Part shown: piece after piece, positions 1 through 5,392 of the stretch
Numbering within the stretch: position 1 is the first letter of the stretch
How the letters are laid out: every line of letters begins with the position of its first letter
Assembly: GCA_021783685.1 (NCBI GenBank)
Contig: JAJXTQ010000151.1
Location: 1-5,392 of the forward strand
DNA: 5,392 nt
Source of the DNA: Pseudomonadota bacterium
GTDB taxonomy: Bacteria > Pseudomonadota > Gammaproteobacteria > UBA5335
Direction: 5' to 3'
The notes under the pieces: model-generated
Database searches by the model: none
The model's input: the letters and a program-made list of their open reading frames with translations, nothing else
Told to the model about the DNA's origin: nothing
Position numbers and translations under genes: made by a program

Positions 1-798
1 GCCGTCCGGCAGCAGCAGATGGCCGCCTTCGCCGCGCACCGCCTCGCTGATGAGGAAGGATTTGGCGTGCGGGTGATACAGACAGGTGGGGTGGAACTGC
101 ACGAATTCCAGGTTGGCCACCCGGCAGCCGGCCCGCCACGCCATCGCGATACCGTCGCCGGTCGCGGTATCGGGGTTGGTGGTGTAGAGGTAGACCTTGC
201 CGGCGCCGCCGGTCGCCAGCACGGTATGGCCGGCGGCGAAGGTTTCGACCTCGCCGGTGCCCTTGTTCAGCGCGTAGGCGCCGTGAATCTGCCGCTCCTG
301 GCCGCCCGCGCGCTTGCCGGTGATGAGGTCGATGGCGACATGCTGCTCGAAGGTGTCGATATTGGGGTGGGCGCGCACGCGTTCGAGCAGGCTGGTCTGC
401 ACCGCGTGGCCGGTGGCGTCGGCGGCGTGCACCACGCGGCGCCTGGAATGGCCGCCTTCGCGTGCCAGATGCAGTTCGCCGGGTGCCTGCGGGTCAGGCG
501 TGAAAGTGACGCCGCTTTGGGTCAGCCAGGTGATCATGTCGCGCGCCTGGCTGGCGACCATGCGGGTGACGGCCTCGTCGCACAGGCCGCCACCGGCGAT
601 CAGGGTGTCGCGGACGTGGGCCTCGATCGAGTCATGGCTGTCCAGCGCGGCGGCGATGCCGCCCTGCGCCCAGTCGCTGGCGCCGTCGGTCATCAGGCGC
701 TTGGTGACGATGGCAATGCGGCGCTGGTCGGCCAGTTTGAGCGCGGTGGTCAGCGCGGCGAGGCCGCTGCCGAGGATCAGAACGTCGTATCTATGCAT
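1..798 (-). CDS. nadB: L-aspartate oxidase NadB, N-terminal part (runs off left edge)
   Basis: NadB is a cytoplasmic FAD enzyme that oxidises L-aspartate to iminoaspartate, the first step of de novo NAD synthesis. NadA then makes quinolinate from the product. The 266 visible codons are open from the ATG at 798 to the window edge, about half of a usual NadB of roughly 530 residues. The protein starts MHRYDVLILGSGLAAL, the FAD-binding Rossmann motif expected at the very N-terminus, which fixes the start. Other family marks are SDWAQGGIAAA (about 41-51), RRRVVHAADATG (119-130), a second nucleotide-contact segment ATGGAGKVY, and QFHPT (234-238), whose His236 corresponds to an active-site histidine of the succinate dehydrogenase/NadB family. 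SEAVRGEGGHLL near the end is also typical. Fumarate reductase flavoproteins are related, but the N-terminus and the LYHPHAKSFLISEA segment favour NadB. It is transcribed divergently from rpoE, an arrangement also seen in E. coli. No clear Shine-Dalgarno precedes the start. Confidence 0.96.
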   Translation of the reverse strand, partial: MHRYDVLILGSGLAALTTALKLADQRRIAIVTKRLMTDGASDWAQGGIAAALDSHDSIEAHVRDTLIAGGGLCDEAVTRMVASQARDMITWLTQSGVTFTPDPQAPGELHLAREGGHSRRRVVHAADATGHAVQTSLLERVRAHPNIDTFEQHVAIDLITGKRAGGQERQIHGAYALNKGTGEVETFAAGHTVLATGGAGKVYLYTTNPDTATGDGIAMAWRAGCRVANLEFVQFHPTCLYHPHAKSFLISEAVRGEGGHLLLPDG

Positions 799-824
799 GG
801 TGTCGCGGGATGATAGCAGGCTTG

Positions 825-834
825 GGGCATGCCC
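825..834. repeat. 10-bp perfect palindrome in the nadB-rpoE intergenic region
   Basis: GGGCATGCCC reads identically on both strands and lies 27 bp upstream of the nadB start and 19 bp upstream of the candidate sigma-E -35 element. It could be a small operator half-site pair or simply chance in GC-rich DNA. No known regulator is recognised from it. Confidence 0.3.
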
Positions 835-852
835 GAATAACCCTCCTCGGGA

Positions 853-880
853 TGAACTTTTTTACCCGGGGCGGCTCACA
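853..880 (+). promoter_or_regulatory. Candidate sigma-E-type promoter of rpoE
   Basis: TGAACTT at 853-859 matches six of seven bases of the sigma-E -35 consensus GGAACTT and is followed by a T run. After a 16-nt spacer, TCACA at 876-880 resembles the -10 element (TCTAA/TCAAA type). Transcription would start near 885-890, giving a leader of about 50 nt. Autoregulation of rpoE by its own sigma factor is established in E. coli, and this is the expected place for it. The -10 match is only moderate, so this is inferred from sequence alone. Confidence 0.45.
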
Positions 881-902
881 TACGCTGAGAGATGCGGTCA
901 CG

Positions 903-908
903 TATACT
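903..908 (+). promoter_or_regulatory. Possible sigma-70 -10 hexamer upstream of rpoE
   Basis: TATACT matches five of six bases of TATAAT and lies 30 bp upstream of the rpoE ATG in an AT-rich dip. No convincing TTGACA-like -35 occurs 16-18 nt upstream and there is no extended TGn. It may be a weak or activator-dependent housekeeping promoter. Confidence 0.25.
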
Positions 909-938
909 TTCAACATAAACAAAAAGCAGCAGGGAGAT

Positions 939-1535
939 ATGTCGGACCGCGAACTGGATCAGGTGTTGGTCGAACGCGCCCAGCAGGGCGACAAGCGCGC
1001 TTTCGAGCTATTGGTGATCAAGTATCACCGCAAGCTCGGGCGGCTGTTGTCGCGCATGGTGCGCGACGCGGCGGAGGTGGAAGACATTACGCAGGAGGCC
1101 TTTATCAAGGCCTACCGTGCATTGCCCGGGTTTCGCGGCGAGAGTGCCTTCTACACCTGGCTGTATCGTATCGGCGTCAATACCGCCAAGAACTACCTCG
1201 TGGCGCACAAGCGCCAGCCGGTGTCGAGCGATGTGCAGGCGGAAGACGCGGAGAATTATGAAGAGGGCGACCTGCTGCGCGACATTGCGACGCCGGAAGC
1301 GGAACTCCAGAGCAAACAGATCGCCAAAGCAGTCAACGAGGCAGTCGATGCCCTGCCCGAGGAATTGAGGACAGCCATCACGCTGCGCGAAATCGAGGGC
1401 ATGAGCTACGAGGAAATCGCGCAGATGATGGAGTGCCCGATCGGCACCGTACGCTCGCGGATTTTCCGGGCGCGCGAGGCCATTGCGGAAAAGATACGCC
1501 CGATGCTGGGCACCAGTCAGGATAAAAGGTGGTAA
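939..1535 (+). CDS. rpoE: RNA polymerase sigma-E factor (ECF, RpoE/AlgU)
   Basis: This is the extracytoplasmic-function sigma factor of the envelope stress response. It directs RNA polymerase to promoters of periplasmic folding and outer-membrane biogenesis genes. The 198-residue protein has the usual family length. Region 2 spans about residues 25-93 and carries [14 protein letters not shown] (49-62) and [20 protein letters not shown] (69-88). Region 4 spans about 133-185 with [20 protein letters not shown] followed by the helix-turn-helix part [17 protein letters not shown] (166-182). These segments are close to E. coli RpoE. The ATG at 939 is chosen because [18 protein letters not shown] aligns with the RpoE N-terminus and AGGGAG lies just upstream (931-936), although the 2-nt spacing is short. 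An in-frame ATG at 810 would add 43 unrelated residues and run through the promoter region. It is the first gene of a tight operon with its own regulators, and activity is expected to be controlled mainly by RseA sequestration. Confidence 0.97.
   Translation: MSDRELDQVLVERAQQGDKRAFELLVIKYHRKLGRLLSRMVRDAAEVEDITQEAFIKAYRALPGFRGESAFYTWLYRIGVNTAKNYLVAHKRQPVSSDVQAEDAENYEEGDLLRDIATPEAELQSKQIAKAVNEAVDALPEELRTAITLREIEGMSYEEIAQMMECPIGTVRSRIFRAREAIAEKIRPMLGTSQDKRW
1527..1532 (+). promoter_or_regulatory. Ribosome binding site that decides the rseA start
   Basis: AGGTGG lies 5 nt before the ATG at 1538 and inside the last codons of rpoE. This favours ATG 1538 over the in-frame GTG at 1529, which lies inside the site itself and would add three residues. 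Confidence 0.65.
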
Positions 1536-1537
1536 CC

Positions 1538-2086
1538 ATGTCAGCTCTTCGCAAACCCCATACGCTCCCCCAGGCTCAAGAGGCCGCCCCCACCCCGCAG
1601 CAGTTGTCCGCTGCGCTGGACGGCGAAACGGCACGCGCCGAAACCGAGGCCTGCGTTGCCGCCCTGAAACGCGACGACGCCCTGCGCCGAAACTGGTCTG
1701 AATACCATCTCATCGGCGACCTGATGCGTGGCGTGGCGCCGGCGACGGCGACGGATGATTTCATGGTGCGCTTCTCGGCGCAGCTGGCAGCCGAGCCGAC
1801 CGTGCTGGCGCCGCGTCGCAGCGTCTGGCCGCAGCGGGTGGCGGTGGCGTCGTTTGCTTCGCTGGCGGTGTGGGGGGTGATTTCGATCACCGGATGGCTG
1901 GCTGAGGCGCCGTCCAATCCGTCGATGGCATTGGCACCCGGCTTCCAGCAAGCCGCGCTGGAGGTCGGGAACACTCCCGACGACAGCGACCTCGCGCCGT
2001 ATCGGGTGGCGCATCAGGAGTTCGCGCCGATGGCGGTGGCGTCGCCCTACCAGCGCGCGGTGGCGGTTGTGGTGGAGCCGCGCTGA
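1538..2086 (+). CDS. rseA: Sigma-E anti-sigma factor RseA (MucA family)
   Basis: RseA is a single-pass inner-membrane protein whose cytoplasmic N-terminal domain holds RpoE inactive. Stress triggers stepwise proteolysis (by DegS and RseP in E. coli), freeing the sigma factor. The 182-residue protein shows the anti-sigma signature [10 protein letters not shown] (21-30) and [17 protein letters not shown] (49-65). One hydrophobic helix lies at about 101-121, preceded by basic residues ([10 protein letters not shown]). The periplasmic tail of about 61 residues includes [10 protein letters not shown] (155-164), which resembles the C-terminal motif of betaproteobacterial RseA proteins. E. coli RseA is longer (216 residues), mostly because of its periplasmic part. 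The gene starts 2 nt after the rpoE stop, and its TGA overlaps the rseB ATG by one base, so translation is probably coupled. Its place directly after rpoE agrees with the assignment. Confidence 0.93.
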   Translation: MSALRKPHTLPQAQEAAPTPQQLSAALDGETARAETEACVAALKRDDALRRNWSEYHLIGDLMRGVAPATATDDFMVRFSAQLAAEPTVLAPRRSVWPQRVAVASFASLAVWGVISITGWLAEAPSNPSMALAPGFQQAALEVGNTPDDSDLAPYRVAHQEFAPMAVASPYQRAVAVVVEPR

Positions 2087-3042
2087 TGCAGACGGCCTCT
2101 GTCTGGCGGCAGGGCTGGCTGTTCGCGGGATTGGCCGGGTTGCTGGCCTTGTCCGGCGCAGCGCGCGCCGACGCCGTGTTCGATTGGCTCAATCGTGCCG
2201 CCGCCGCGGCCAAGCAGCAGAATTACAGCGGCATCTATGTTTATCACCAGGGCGAGCACGTCGAAGTGCTGCGGGTGCTGCACCGGCTCGATGCAAGCGG
2301 CGAGCAGGAAAAGGTCGATGTGCTGGATGGCCCACAGCGCCAGTTTCTTCGCATCAATAACGATGTGTACTGCCACCTGCAGGATGGCAAGAGTGTGCGC
2401 CTGGAACGCAATACGTCGCGCCGTTTCTTCCCGGCCTTGCTGCCGGCCGATCCGGCCCGTCTGCTTGATTACTACGACGTGAAACTCGGCGGGATCGAGC
2501 GCGTGGCGGGGCGGCTCTGCCAGATGGTGACGCTGGAGCCGCGCGACGGCTACCGCTACGCCTACAACCTGTGGCTGGACAAGCAGACCGGGCTGCCGCT
2601 GAAATCGCGCATCGTCAACAGCAACGGCGGCGTGGTGTCGATGTTCGTGTTCTCTGAAATCCAGATCGGCAAGGCGCCCGACAGCCAGTTGTTCCGCAAT
2701 GATCTGGCAGGCAAACGCATCCAGAAAGCCAGCCTGGACACGCCGGTCGATATTGCCTGGAGCGTGACGCCGCCGCCGGGCTATGCGCAGGTGCAGGCAG
2801 CCGTGCGTCCGTTGCCGGGCAAGAAAATGCCGGTGACCCACCTGATCTTCTCGGACGGCCTCTCCGTGCTGTCCCTGTTCGTCGAGCCCGTCGAACCCGG
2901 TGTGCAACGCCTGCGCGGCCTGTCGGCCGAGGGCGCGATCGGCGCCTATGCGCGTGAGGTCGACGGCTACAGTGTGACGACCATGGGCGAGGTGCCGAAC
3001 ATGGCACTGATCGAAACCGGCAACTCGGTGCAAAGAAAGTAG
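2086..3042 (+). CDS. rseB: Sigma-E periplasmic regulator RseB (MucB)
   Basis: RseB is a periplasmic protein that binds the outer part of RseA and protects it from the first protease cut. In E. coli it releases RseA on sensing off-pathway lipopolysaccharide. The 318-residue length matches the family. A signal peptide covers residues 1-28 (hydrophobic WLFAGLAGLLALSG, then a likely cut after AARA). The larger LolA-like domain spans roughly 30-210, with VFDWLNRAAAAAKQQNYSGIYVYHQG (given here as 31-56) as the typical opening, and YAYNLWLDKQTGLPLKS (158-174). The smaller C-terminal domain (about 222-318) contains THLIFSDGLSVLSLFVEP (251-268) and GAIGAYAREVDGYSVTTMGEVP (283-304), both typical of MucB/RseB. 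Two cysteines, Cys96 and Cys145, lie in the mature N-terminal domain. The gene overlaps rseA by one base and is followed by rseC after 8 nt. Assignment is firm. The signal being sensed is inferred from the family. Confidence 0.95.
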   Translation: MQTASVWRQGWLFAGLAGLLALSGAARADAVFDWLNRAAAAAKQQNYSGIYVYHQGEHVEVLRVLHRLDASGEQEKVDVLDGPQRQFLRINNDVYCHLQDGKSVRLERNTSRRFFPALLPADPARLLDYYDVKLGGIERVAGRLCQMVTLEPRDGYRYAYNLWLDKQTGLPLKSRIVNSNGGVVSMFVFSEIQIGKAPDSQLFRNDLAGKRIQKASLDTPVDIAWSVTPPPGYAQVQAAVRPLPGKKMPVTHLIFSDGLSVLSLFVEPVEPGVQRLRGLSAEGAIGAYAREVDGYSVTTMGEVPNMALIETGNSVQRK

Positions 3043-3050
3043 GCCTGTCC

Positions 3051-3491
3051 ATGCTGGAGCAAACCGTCGAGGTCATCAAAACCGCGCCGGATGGCATCTG
3101 GGTGCGAGCGGTCGAACCTTCGGGCTGCGGCACCTGTGGCGGCCAGGGCTGTTCGTCCCGGCGCATTGCCGAGCTTTTCCAGCGCGAACCCCGTCTTTTT
3201 CTGGTCGATTGCGACTTGTCGCTCGCGCCGGGCGATCGCGCCATCGTCGGTATTGCCGACGGCAGCGTGCTGAGGAGCGCCTTGCGTGCCTATGGCATGC
3301 CATTGGCGCTGATGCTGGCGGGTGCGCTGCTGGCGCAGGCGGTTCAGCCGGGCGACGGGCCTGCGCTGATCGGCATGCTGCTGGGCGGCATGGTGGGTTG
3401 GCTGGCCGGGCGAGGCGGACGGACGGTGCGCCCGGTCGTGCTCAGGCGTGATAACCCAACTCTGTTAAATCTGATGAAAGGACACCCATGA
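3051..3491 (+). CDS. rseC: RseC/MucC family membrane protein with cysteine cluster
   Basis: RseC is a small inner-membrane protein of the sigma-E operon. In E. coli it has a modest effect on sigma-E and, with the Rsx complex, helps reduce the SoxR iron-sulfur sensor. The 146-residue protein has an N-terminal soluble part with Cys26, Cys29 and Cys34 (SGCGTCGGQGCSSRR) and a further Cys54 in LVDCDLSLAPGD. The family GIADGSVLRSALRAYGMPL segment (67-85) leads into two membrane helices at about 83-98 and 104-120, and a basic cytoplasmic tail closes the protein. The cysteine spacing is CX2CX4C. The ATG at 3051 is 8 nt after the rseB stop, with a weak AGTAGG just upstream. Its TGA overlaps the next start in an ATGA arrangement. 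The cysteines could bind an iron-sulfur centre or cycle thiol/disulfide, which cannot be settled here. Confidence 0.9.
   Translation: MLEQTVEVIKTAPDGIWVRAVEPSGCGTCGGQGCSSRRIAELFQREPRLFLVDCDLSLAPGDRAIVGIADGSVLRSALRAYGMPLALMLAGALLAQAVQPGDGPALIGMLLGGMVGWLAGRGGRTVRPVVLRRDNPTLLNLMKGHP
3479..3482 (+). promoter_or_regulatory. Ribosome binding site of mucD
   Basis: AGGA lies 5 nt before the ATG at 3488 and 8 nt before the second, adjacent ATG at 3491. Both starts are possible and differ by one methionine. The first gives the 4-nt overlap with rseC. Confidence 0.55.
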
Positions 3492-4876
3492 TGAGAAAGG
3501 CTCTGGCAGCAACTGCGCTGGTGTTTGCCTTGTCAACACCCGCCCTGGCACGAGAAGTGATGGATGTGGCCGATCTGGTCGAGACCCATGGCCCCGCGGT
3601 GGTCAACATCAGCACCACCAAAATGGTGAAGCGCGGCGTCGAGGGCTTGCCCTTCGCTGTGCCAGACGAGGAGGACATGCAGGAGTTCTTCCGCCGCTTT
3701 TTCCCGGGCGTCCCCGGCGGACGTGGGCCGATGCAGGAGATTCCCGCGCGTGGCGCCGGCTCCGGTTTTATCGTCAGCAGCGACGGCTACATCCTGACCA
3801 ACGCCCATGTGGTGCGTGATGCCGACGAGGTCGAGGTCAAGCTGATCGACAAGCGCAAGTTCATCGCCAAGGTGATCGGTGCCGACAACCGGACCGATGT
3901 CGCCGTGATCAAGATCACCGCCAGCAGCCTGCCGGCGGTCAAGCTGGGCGACCCCGCCAAACTGCGCGTCGGGGAGGCGGTGGCGGCGATCGGCTCGCCG
4001 TTCGGCTTCGAAAACTCGGTGACCGCGGGCATCGTCTCGGCCAAGGGGCGTTCTTTGCCGTCTGAAAGCTATGTGCCCTATATCCAGACCGATGTGCCGA
4101 TCAATCCCGGCAACTCGGGCGGGCCGCTGTTCAACATGAAGGGCGAAGTGGTCGGCATCAATTCACAGATTTACAGCCGCAGCGGCGGCTATCAGGGTGT
4201 GTCGTTCGCGATTCCGATCGACGTTGCGATGGAGGTCGCGGACCAGTTGAAGCGTGGCGGCAAGGTTTCGCGGGGCTGGCTGGGCGTGGTGATCCAGGAG
4301 GTCACCGCCGATCTCGCCGAGTCGTTCGGGCTGGATCGCCCGCGCGGCGCGCTGATTGCCCAGGTGCAGGCGGACGGCCCGGCGGCCAGGGCCGGCCTGC
4401 AGGCCGCCGACGTGATCCTGGCATTCGACGGCAAACTGGTGGAAAACTCGGGCGACCTGCCGCGCATGGTCGGCATGGCCAAGCCGGGGACGAAAATTCC
4501 GCTGCAGGTGTGGCGCCGCGGCAAGGCAGAGACGGTGCTGGTGGAACTGGGCGAACTGCCGGGCGAGGAGGCGCTTGCCGGTAAAAGCGGCAAGACGTAT
4601 TCGCGGGGCGGGTTGGCCCTGTCCGAACTCACTTCCGACCAGCGGCGCGAGTTGAAGATCGACCACGGACTGCTGGTGGAAGAAGTGGCGGGCGATGCCG
4701 CGCGCGCGGGCATCCGCGTGGGCGACGTGATCCTTGCGGTGAACAACGGCAAGGTCGCCACGGTCGAGGCTTTCCGCAAGGCGATTGCTGCGGTTCCCAA
4801 GGGCAAGAGCGCGGCCATTCTGGTGCGGCGCGGCGAGGGTTCGCTCTACATCCCGCTGAAGATTTCGGGTGAGTAA
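3488..4876 (+). CDS. mucD: Periplasmic serine protease MucD (DegP/DegQ/HtrA family)
   Basis: This is an HtrA-type periplasmic endoprotease and probable chaperone that removes misfolded envelope proteins. In Pseudomonas, MucD from the same operon position limits sigma-factor (AlgU) activation. The 462-residue length fits DegP/DegQ. A signal peptide covers residues 1-22 with a likely cut after TPALA plus Arg22 or just before it. The regulatory loop has the EEDMQEFFRRFFPG segment (61-74). The trypsin-like domain (about 28-255) holds the full catalytic triad: His107 in TNAHVV, Asp137 in RTDVAVIK and Ser210 in NPGNSGGPLFN. Two PDZ domains follow, about 262-355 (SRGWLGVVIQEV, then GPAARAGLQAADVILAFDG) and 374-458 (GDAARAGIRVGDVILAVNNGK). 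All key residues are intact, so an active enzyme is expected. The start overlaps rseC by 4 nt, and its last 8 nt overlap the glutaredoxin gene. DegQ-like naming would be equally acceptable; position in the operon favours mucD. Confidence 0.96.
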   Translation: MMRKALAATALVFALSTPALAREVMDVADLVETHGPAVVNISTTKMVKRGVEGLPFAVPDEEDMQEFFRRFFPGVPGGRGPMQEIPARGAGSGFIVSSDGYILTNAHVVRDADEVEVKLIDKRKFIAKVIGADNRTDVAVIKITASSLPAVKLGDPAKLRVGEAVAAIGSPFGFENSVTAGIVSAKGRSLPSESYVPYIQTDVPINPGNSGGPLFNMKGEVVGINSQIYSRSGGYQGVSFAIPIDVAMEVADQLKRGGKVSRGWLGVVIQEVTADLAESFGLDRPRGALIAQVQADGPAARAGLQAADVILAFDGKLVENSGDLPRMVGMAKPGTKIPLQVWRRGKAETVLVELGELPGEEALAGKSGKTYSRGGLALSELTSDQRRELKIDHGLLVEEVAGDAARAGIRVGDVILAVNNGKVATVEAFRKAIAAVPKGKSAAILVRRGEGSLYIPLKISGE

Positions 4877-5114
4877 AACGCTCACGCTCTACACGCGGGC
4901 GGGCTGTCCGCTGTGCGAGGAGATGGCGGCAGAAGTGGGGGCGCTGATCGCCGGAACCGGGCATCGTCTGGTACCGGTGGATGTCGATGCCGACCCGGCG
5001 CTCAAGGCGCGCTACGGCTGGGACGTGCCGCTGCTGTTCGATGGCGGCGCCGAGATCTGCCGCCACCAGATGAATCTGCCCGCGTTTCAGGAATGGCTGC
5101 GCCTCAACCCCTAA
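4869..5114 (+). CDS. Small glutaredoxin-like protein (DUF836 type)
   Basis: This is a predicted cytoplasmic thioredoxin-fold protein of 81 residues with no signal peptide. The N-terminal strand KTLTLYTRAGCPLCEEM carries a CPLC motif (Cys13, Cys16) at the usual position after beta-1. The segment HRLVPVDVDADPALKARYG matches the second strand and helix. Trp51-Asp-Val-Pro54 supplies the conserved cis-proline loop, followed by a LLFDGGAEICRHQM strand with a third cysteine, Cys64. This pattern fits the short glutaredoxin-like family often found between the sigma-E operon and lepA in betaproteobacteria. Its substrate is unknown; thiol-disulfide exchange is inferred from the fold and motif. The GTG at 4869 is the only start that keeps the motif strand, and it overlaps the mucD end by 8 nt. 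No strong Shine-Dalgarno is visible, so translation probably depends on ribosomes finishing mucD. Confidence 0.85.
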   Translation: MSKTLTLYTRAGCPLCEEMAAEVGALIAGTGHRLVPVDVDADPALKARYGWDVPLLFDGGAEICRHQMNLPAFQEWLRLNP

Positions 5115-5130
5115 AATCCGTTAAAATTCG
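5112..5130 (+). promoter_or_regulatory. Tandem TAAAAT repeats, possible lepA promoter
   Basis: TAAAATCCG (5112-5120) and TAAAATTCG (5122-5130) form an imperfect direct repeat with a 10-bp period. The first overlaps the stop codon of the glutaredoxin gene. Either TAAAAT could act as a -10 element (five of six bases of TATAAT), with the second giving a lepA leader of about 45 nt. No good -35 is visible 16-18 nt upstream, so the call is tentative. Confidence 0.3.
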
Positions 5131-5152
5131 GGGTCTTATCGAATCCCTGACC

Positions 5153-5178
5153 GGGCACGGAAGCGTGCCCGTTTTGTT
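5153..5178 (+). terminator. Intrinsic terminator-like hairpin just before lepA
   Basis: GGGCACG (5153-5159) and CGTGCCC (5164-5170) make a perfect 7-bp GC-rich stem around a GAAG loop. It is followed by the T-rich tract GTTTTGTT (5171-5178). The structure is right for rho-independent termination of the upstream operon on the plus strand; no T tract exists on the other strand. The tail ends directly at the lepA GTG, so the hairpin may also act as an attenuator or affect lepA translation. Confidence 0.75.
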
Positions 5179-5392
5179 GTGTCCCAGAACCTGATCCGCA
5201 ATTTTTCCATCATTGCCCATATCGACCACGGCAAGTCCACGCTGGCCGACCGCCTGATCCAGTATTGCGGCGGCCTGTCCGAGCGCGAGATGGAGGCGCA
5301 GGTGCTCGATTCCATGGACCTGGAGAAGGAACGCGGCATCACCATCAAGGCGCAGACCGCCGCGCTCACCTACAAGGCGCAGGACGGCCAGA
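5179..5392 (+). CDS. lepA: Elongation factor 4 (LepA), N-terminal part (runs off right edge)
   Basis: LepA (EF4) is a cytoplasmic translational GTPase that binds the ribosome and affects elongation and initiation. Only the first 71 codons of about 600 are in the window. The translation begins with [21 protein letters not shown] after the initiator, in which AHIDHGKST (13-21) is the G1/P-loop. [20 protein letters not shown] (30-49) and [11 protein letters not shown] (50-60) follow, the latter carrying the switch I threonine. These segments match LepA rather than EF-G, TypA or PrfC. The GTG at 5179 is chosen because it lies two residues upstream of the position matching the E. coli start, and no other start codon is near. 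No Shine-Dalgarno is visible, and the terminator-like hairpin abuts the start. lepB, which often follows, would lie outside the window. Confidence 0.95.
   Translation, partial: MSQNLIRNFSIIAHIDHGKSTLADRLIQYCGGLSEREMEAQVLDSMDLEKERGITIKAQTAALTYKAQDGQ

Noticed and set aside
19..813. Long plus-strand open frame opposite nadB
   Set aside because: It is the antisense shadow of nadB; the minus strand encodes clear NadB motifs and the plus-strand product has no recognisable domain.
885..894. CTGAGAGATG, resembling the CUGAGA core of a TPP riboswitch
   Set aside because: The second conserved TPP segment (ACCUGAUCUGG-like) is absent, the leader is too short, and the downstream gene is not a thiamine gene.
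810..938. In-frame upstream ATG extending RpoE by 43 residues
   Set aside because: The extension has no likeness to RpoE N-termini and runs through the promoter candidates; ATG 939 matches the family start and has a purine-rich site upstream.
1529..1537. In-frame GTG start for rseA
   Set aside because: It lies within the AGGTGG ribosome binding site, which is well spaced for the ATG at 1538.
2047..3033. Long minus-strand open frame (328 codons) opposite rseB
   Set aside because: High GC content produces long antisense frames; the plus strand encodes a full RseB with signal peptide and family motifs.
3456..3474. CCAACTC and TCTGA before mucD as an internal sigma-E promoter
   Set aside because: The two elements are only 7 nt apart, far too close for a sigma-E promoter.
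4163..4885. Minus-strand open frame (240 codons) opposite mucD
   Set aside because: Antisense shadow of the PDZ-domain region of mucD, with a His/Arg/Ala-rich composition and no domain signature.
1..5392. An undescribed biological system, mobile element or CRISPR array
   Set aside because: Every gene belongs to a recognised family in a conserved order; no direct-repeat arrays, transposase genes or terminal inverted repeats were seen.

Overview
The window is ordinary chromosomal DNA from a GC-rich Gram-negative proteobacterium. It carries the conserved extracytoplasmic stress sigma-E locus, with nadB divergent on one side and lepA following on the other. Two things suggest a betaproteobacterium: the order rpoE-rseA-rseB-rseC-mucD-glutaredoxin-lepA, and the sequence style of the RseA, RseB and LepA N-termini. 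Genus cannot be assigned from the sequence alone.

Layout. Positions 1-798 (minus strand) hold the N-terminal half of nadB (L-aspartate oxidase), which runs off the left edge. A 140-bp divergent intergenic region (799-938) carries a sigma-E-like promoter candidate, a sigma-70-like -10 hexamer and a short perfect palindrome. From 939 to 5114 six plus-strand genes are packed with almost no space: rpoE (sigma-E), rseA (anti-sigma factor), rseB (periplasmic regulator), rseC (membrane cysteine-cluster protein), mucD (DegP/HtrA-type periplasmic protease) and a small glutaredoxin-like protein. Junctions are 2-8 nt gaps or 1-8 nt overlaps, so one transcript with translational coupling is likely. A 64-bp gap (5115-5178) contains AT-rich promoter-like repeats and a perfect terminator-type hairpin. 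Then lepA (elongation factor 4) begins at a GTG and runs off the right edge.

How the genes work together. RpoE directs transcription of envelope stress genes. RseA holds it at the inner membrane, and RseB binds RseA in the periplasm and protects it from proteolysis until misfolded envelope components appear. MucD degrades or refolds damaged periplasmic proteins. RseC is linked in other bacteria to membrane redox functions. The glutaredoxin-like protein adds a possible thiol role. NadB and LepA are housekeeping neighbours.

I found no mobile element, CRISPR array, tRNA, rRNA or evidence of a new system. The points most worth a second look are regulatory: the hairpin directly abutting the lepA start, which has no Shine-Dalgarno sequence, and the probable autoregulated rpoE promoter.
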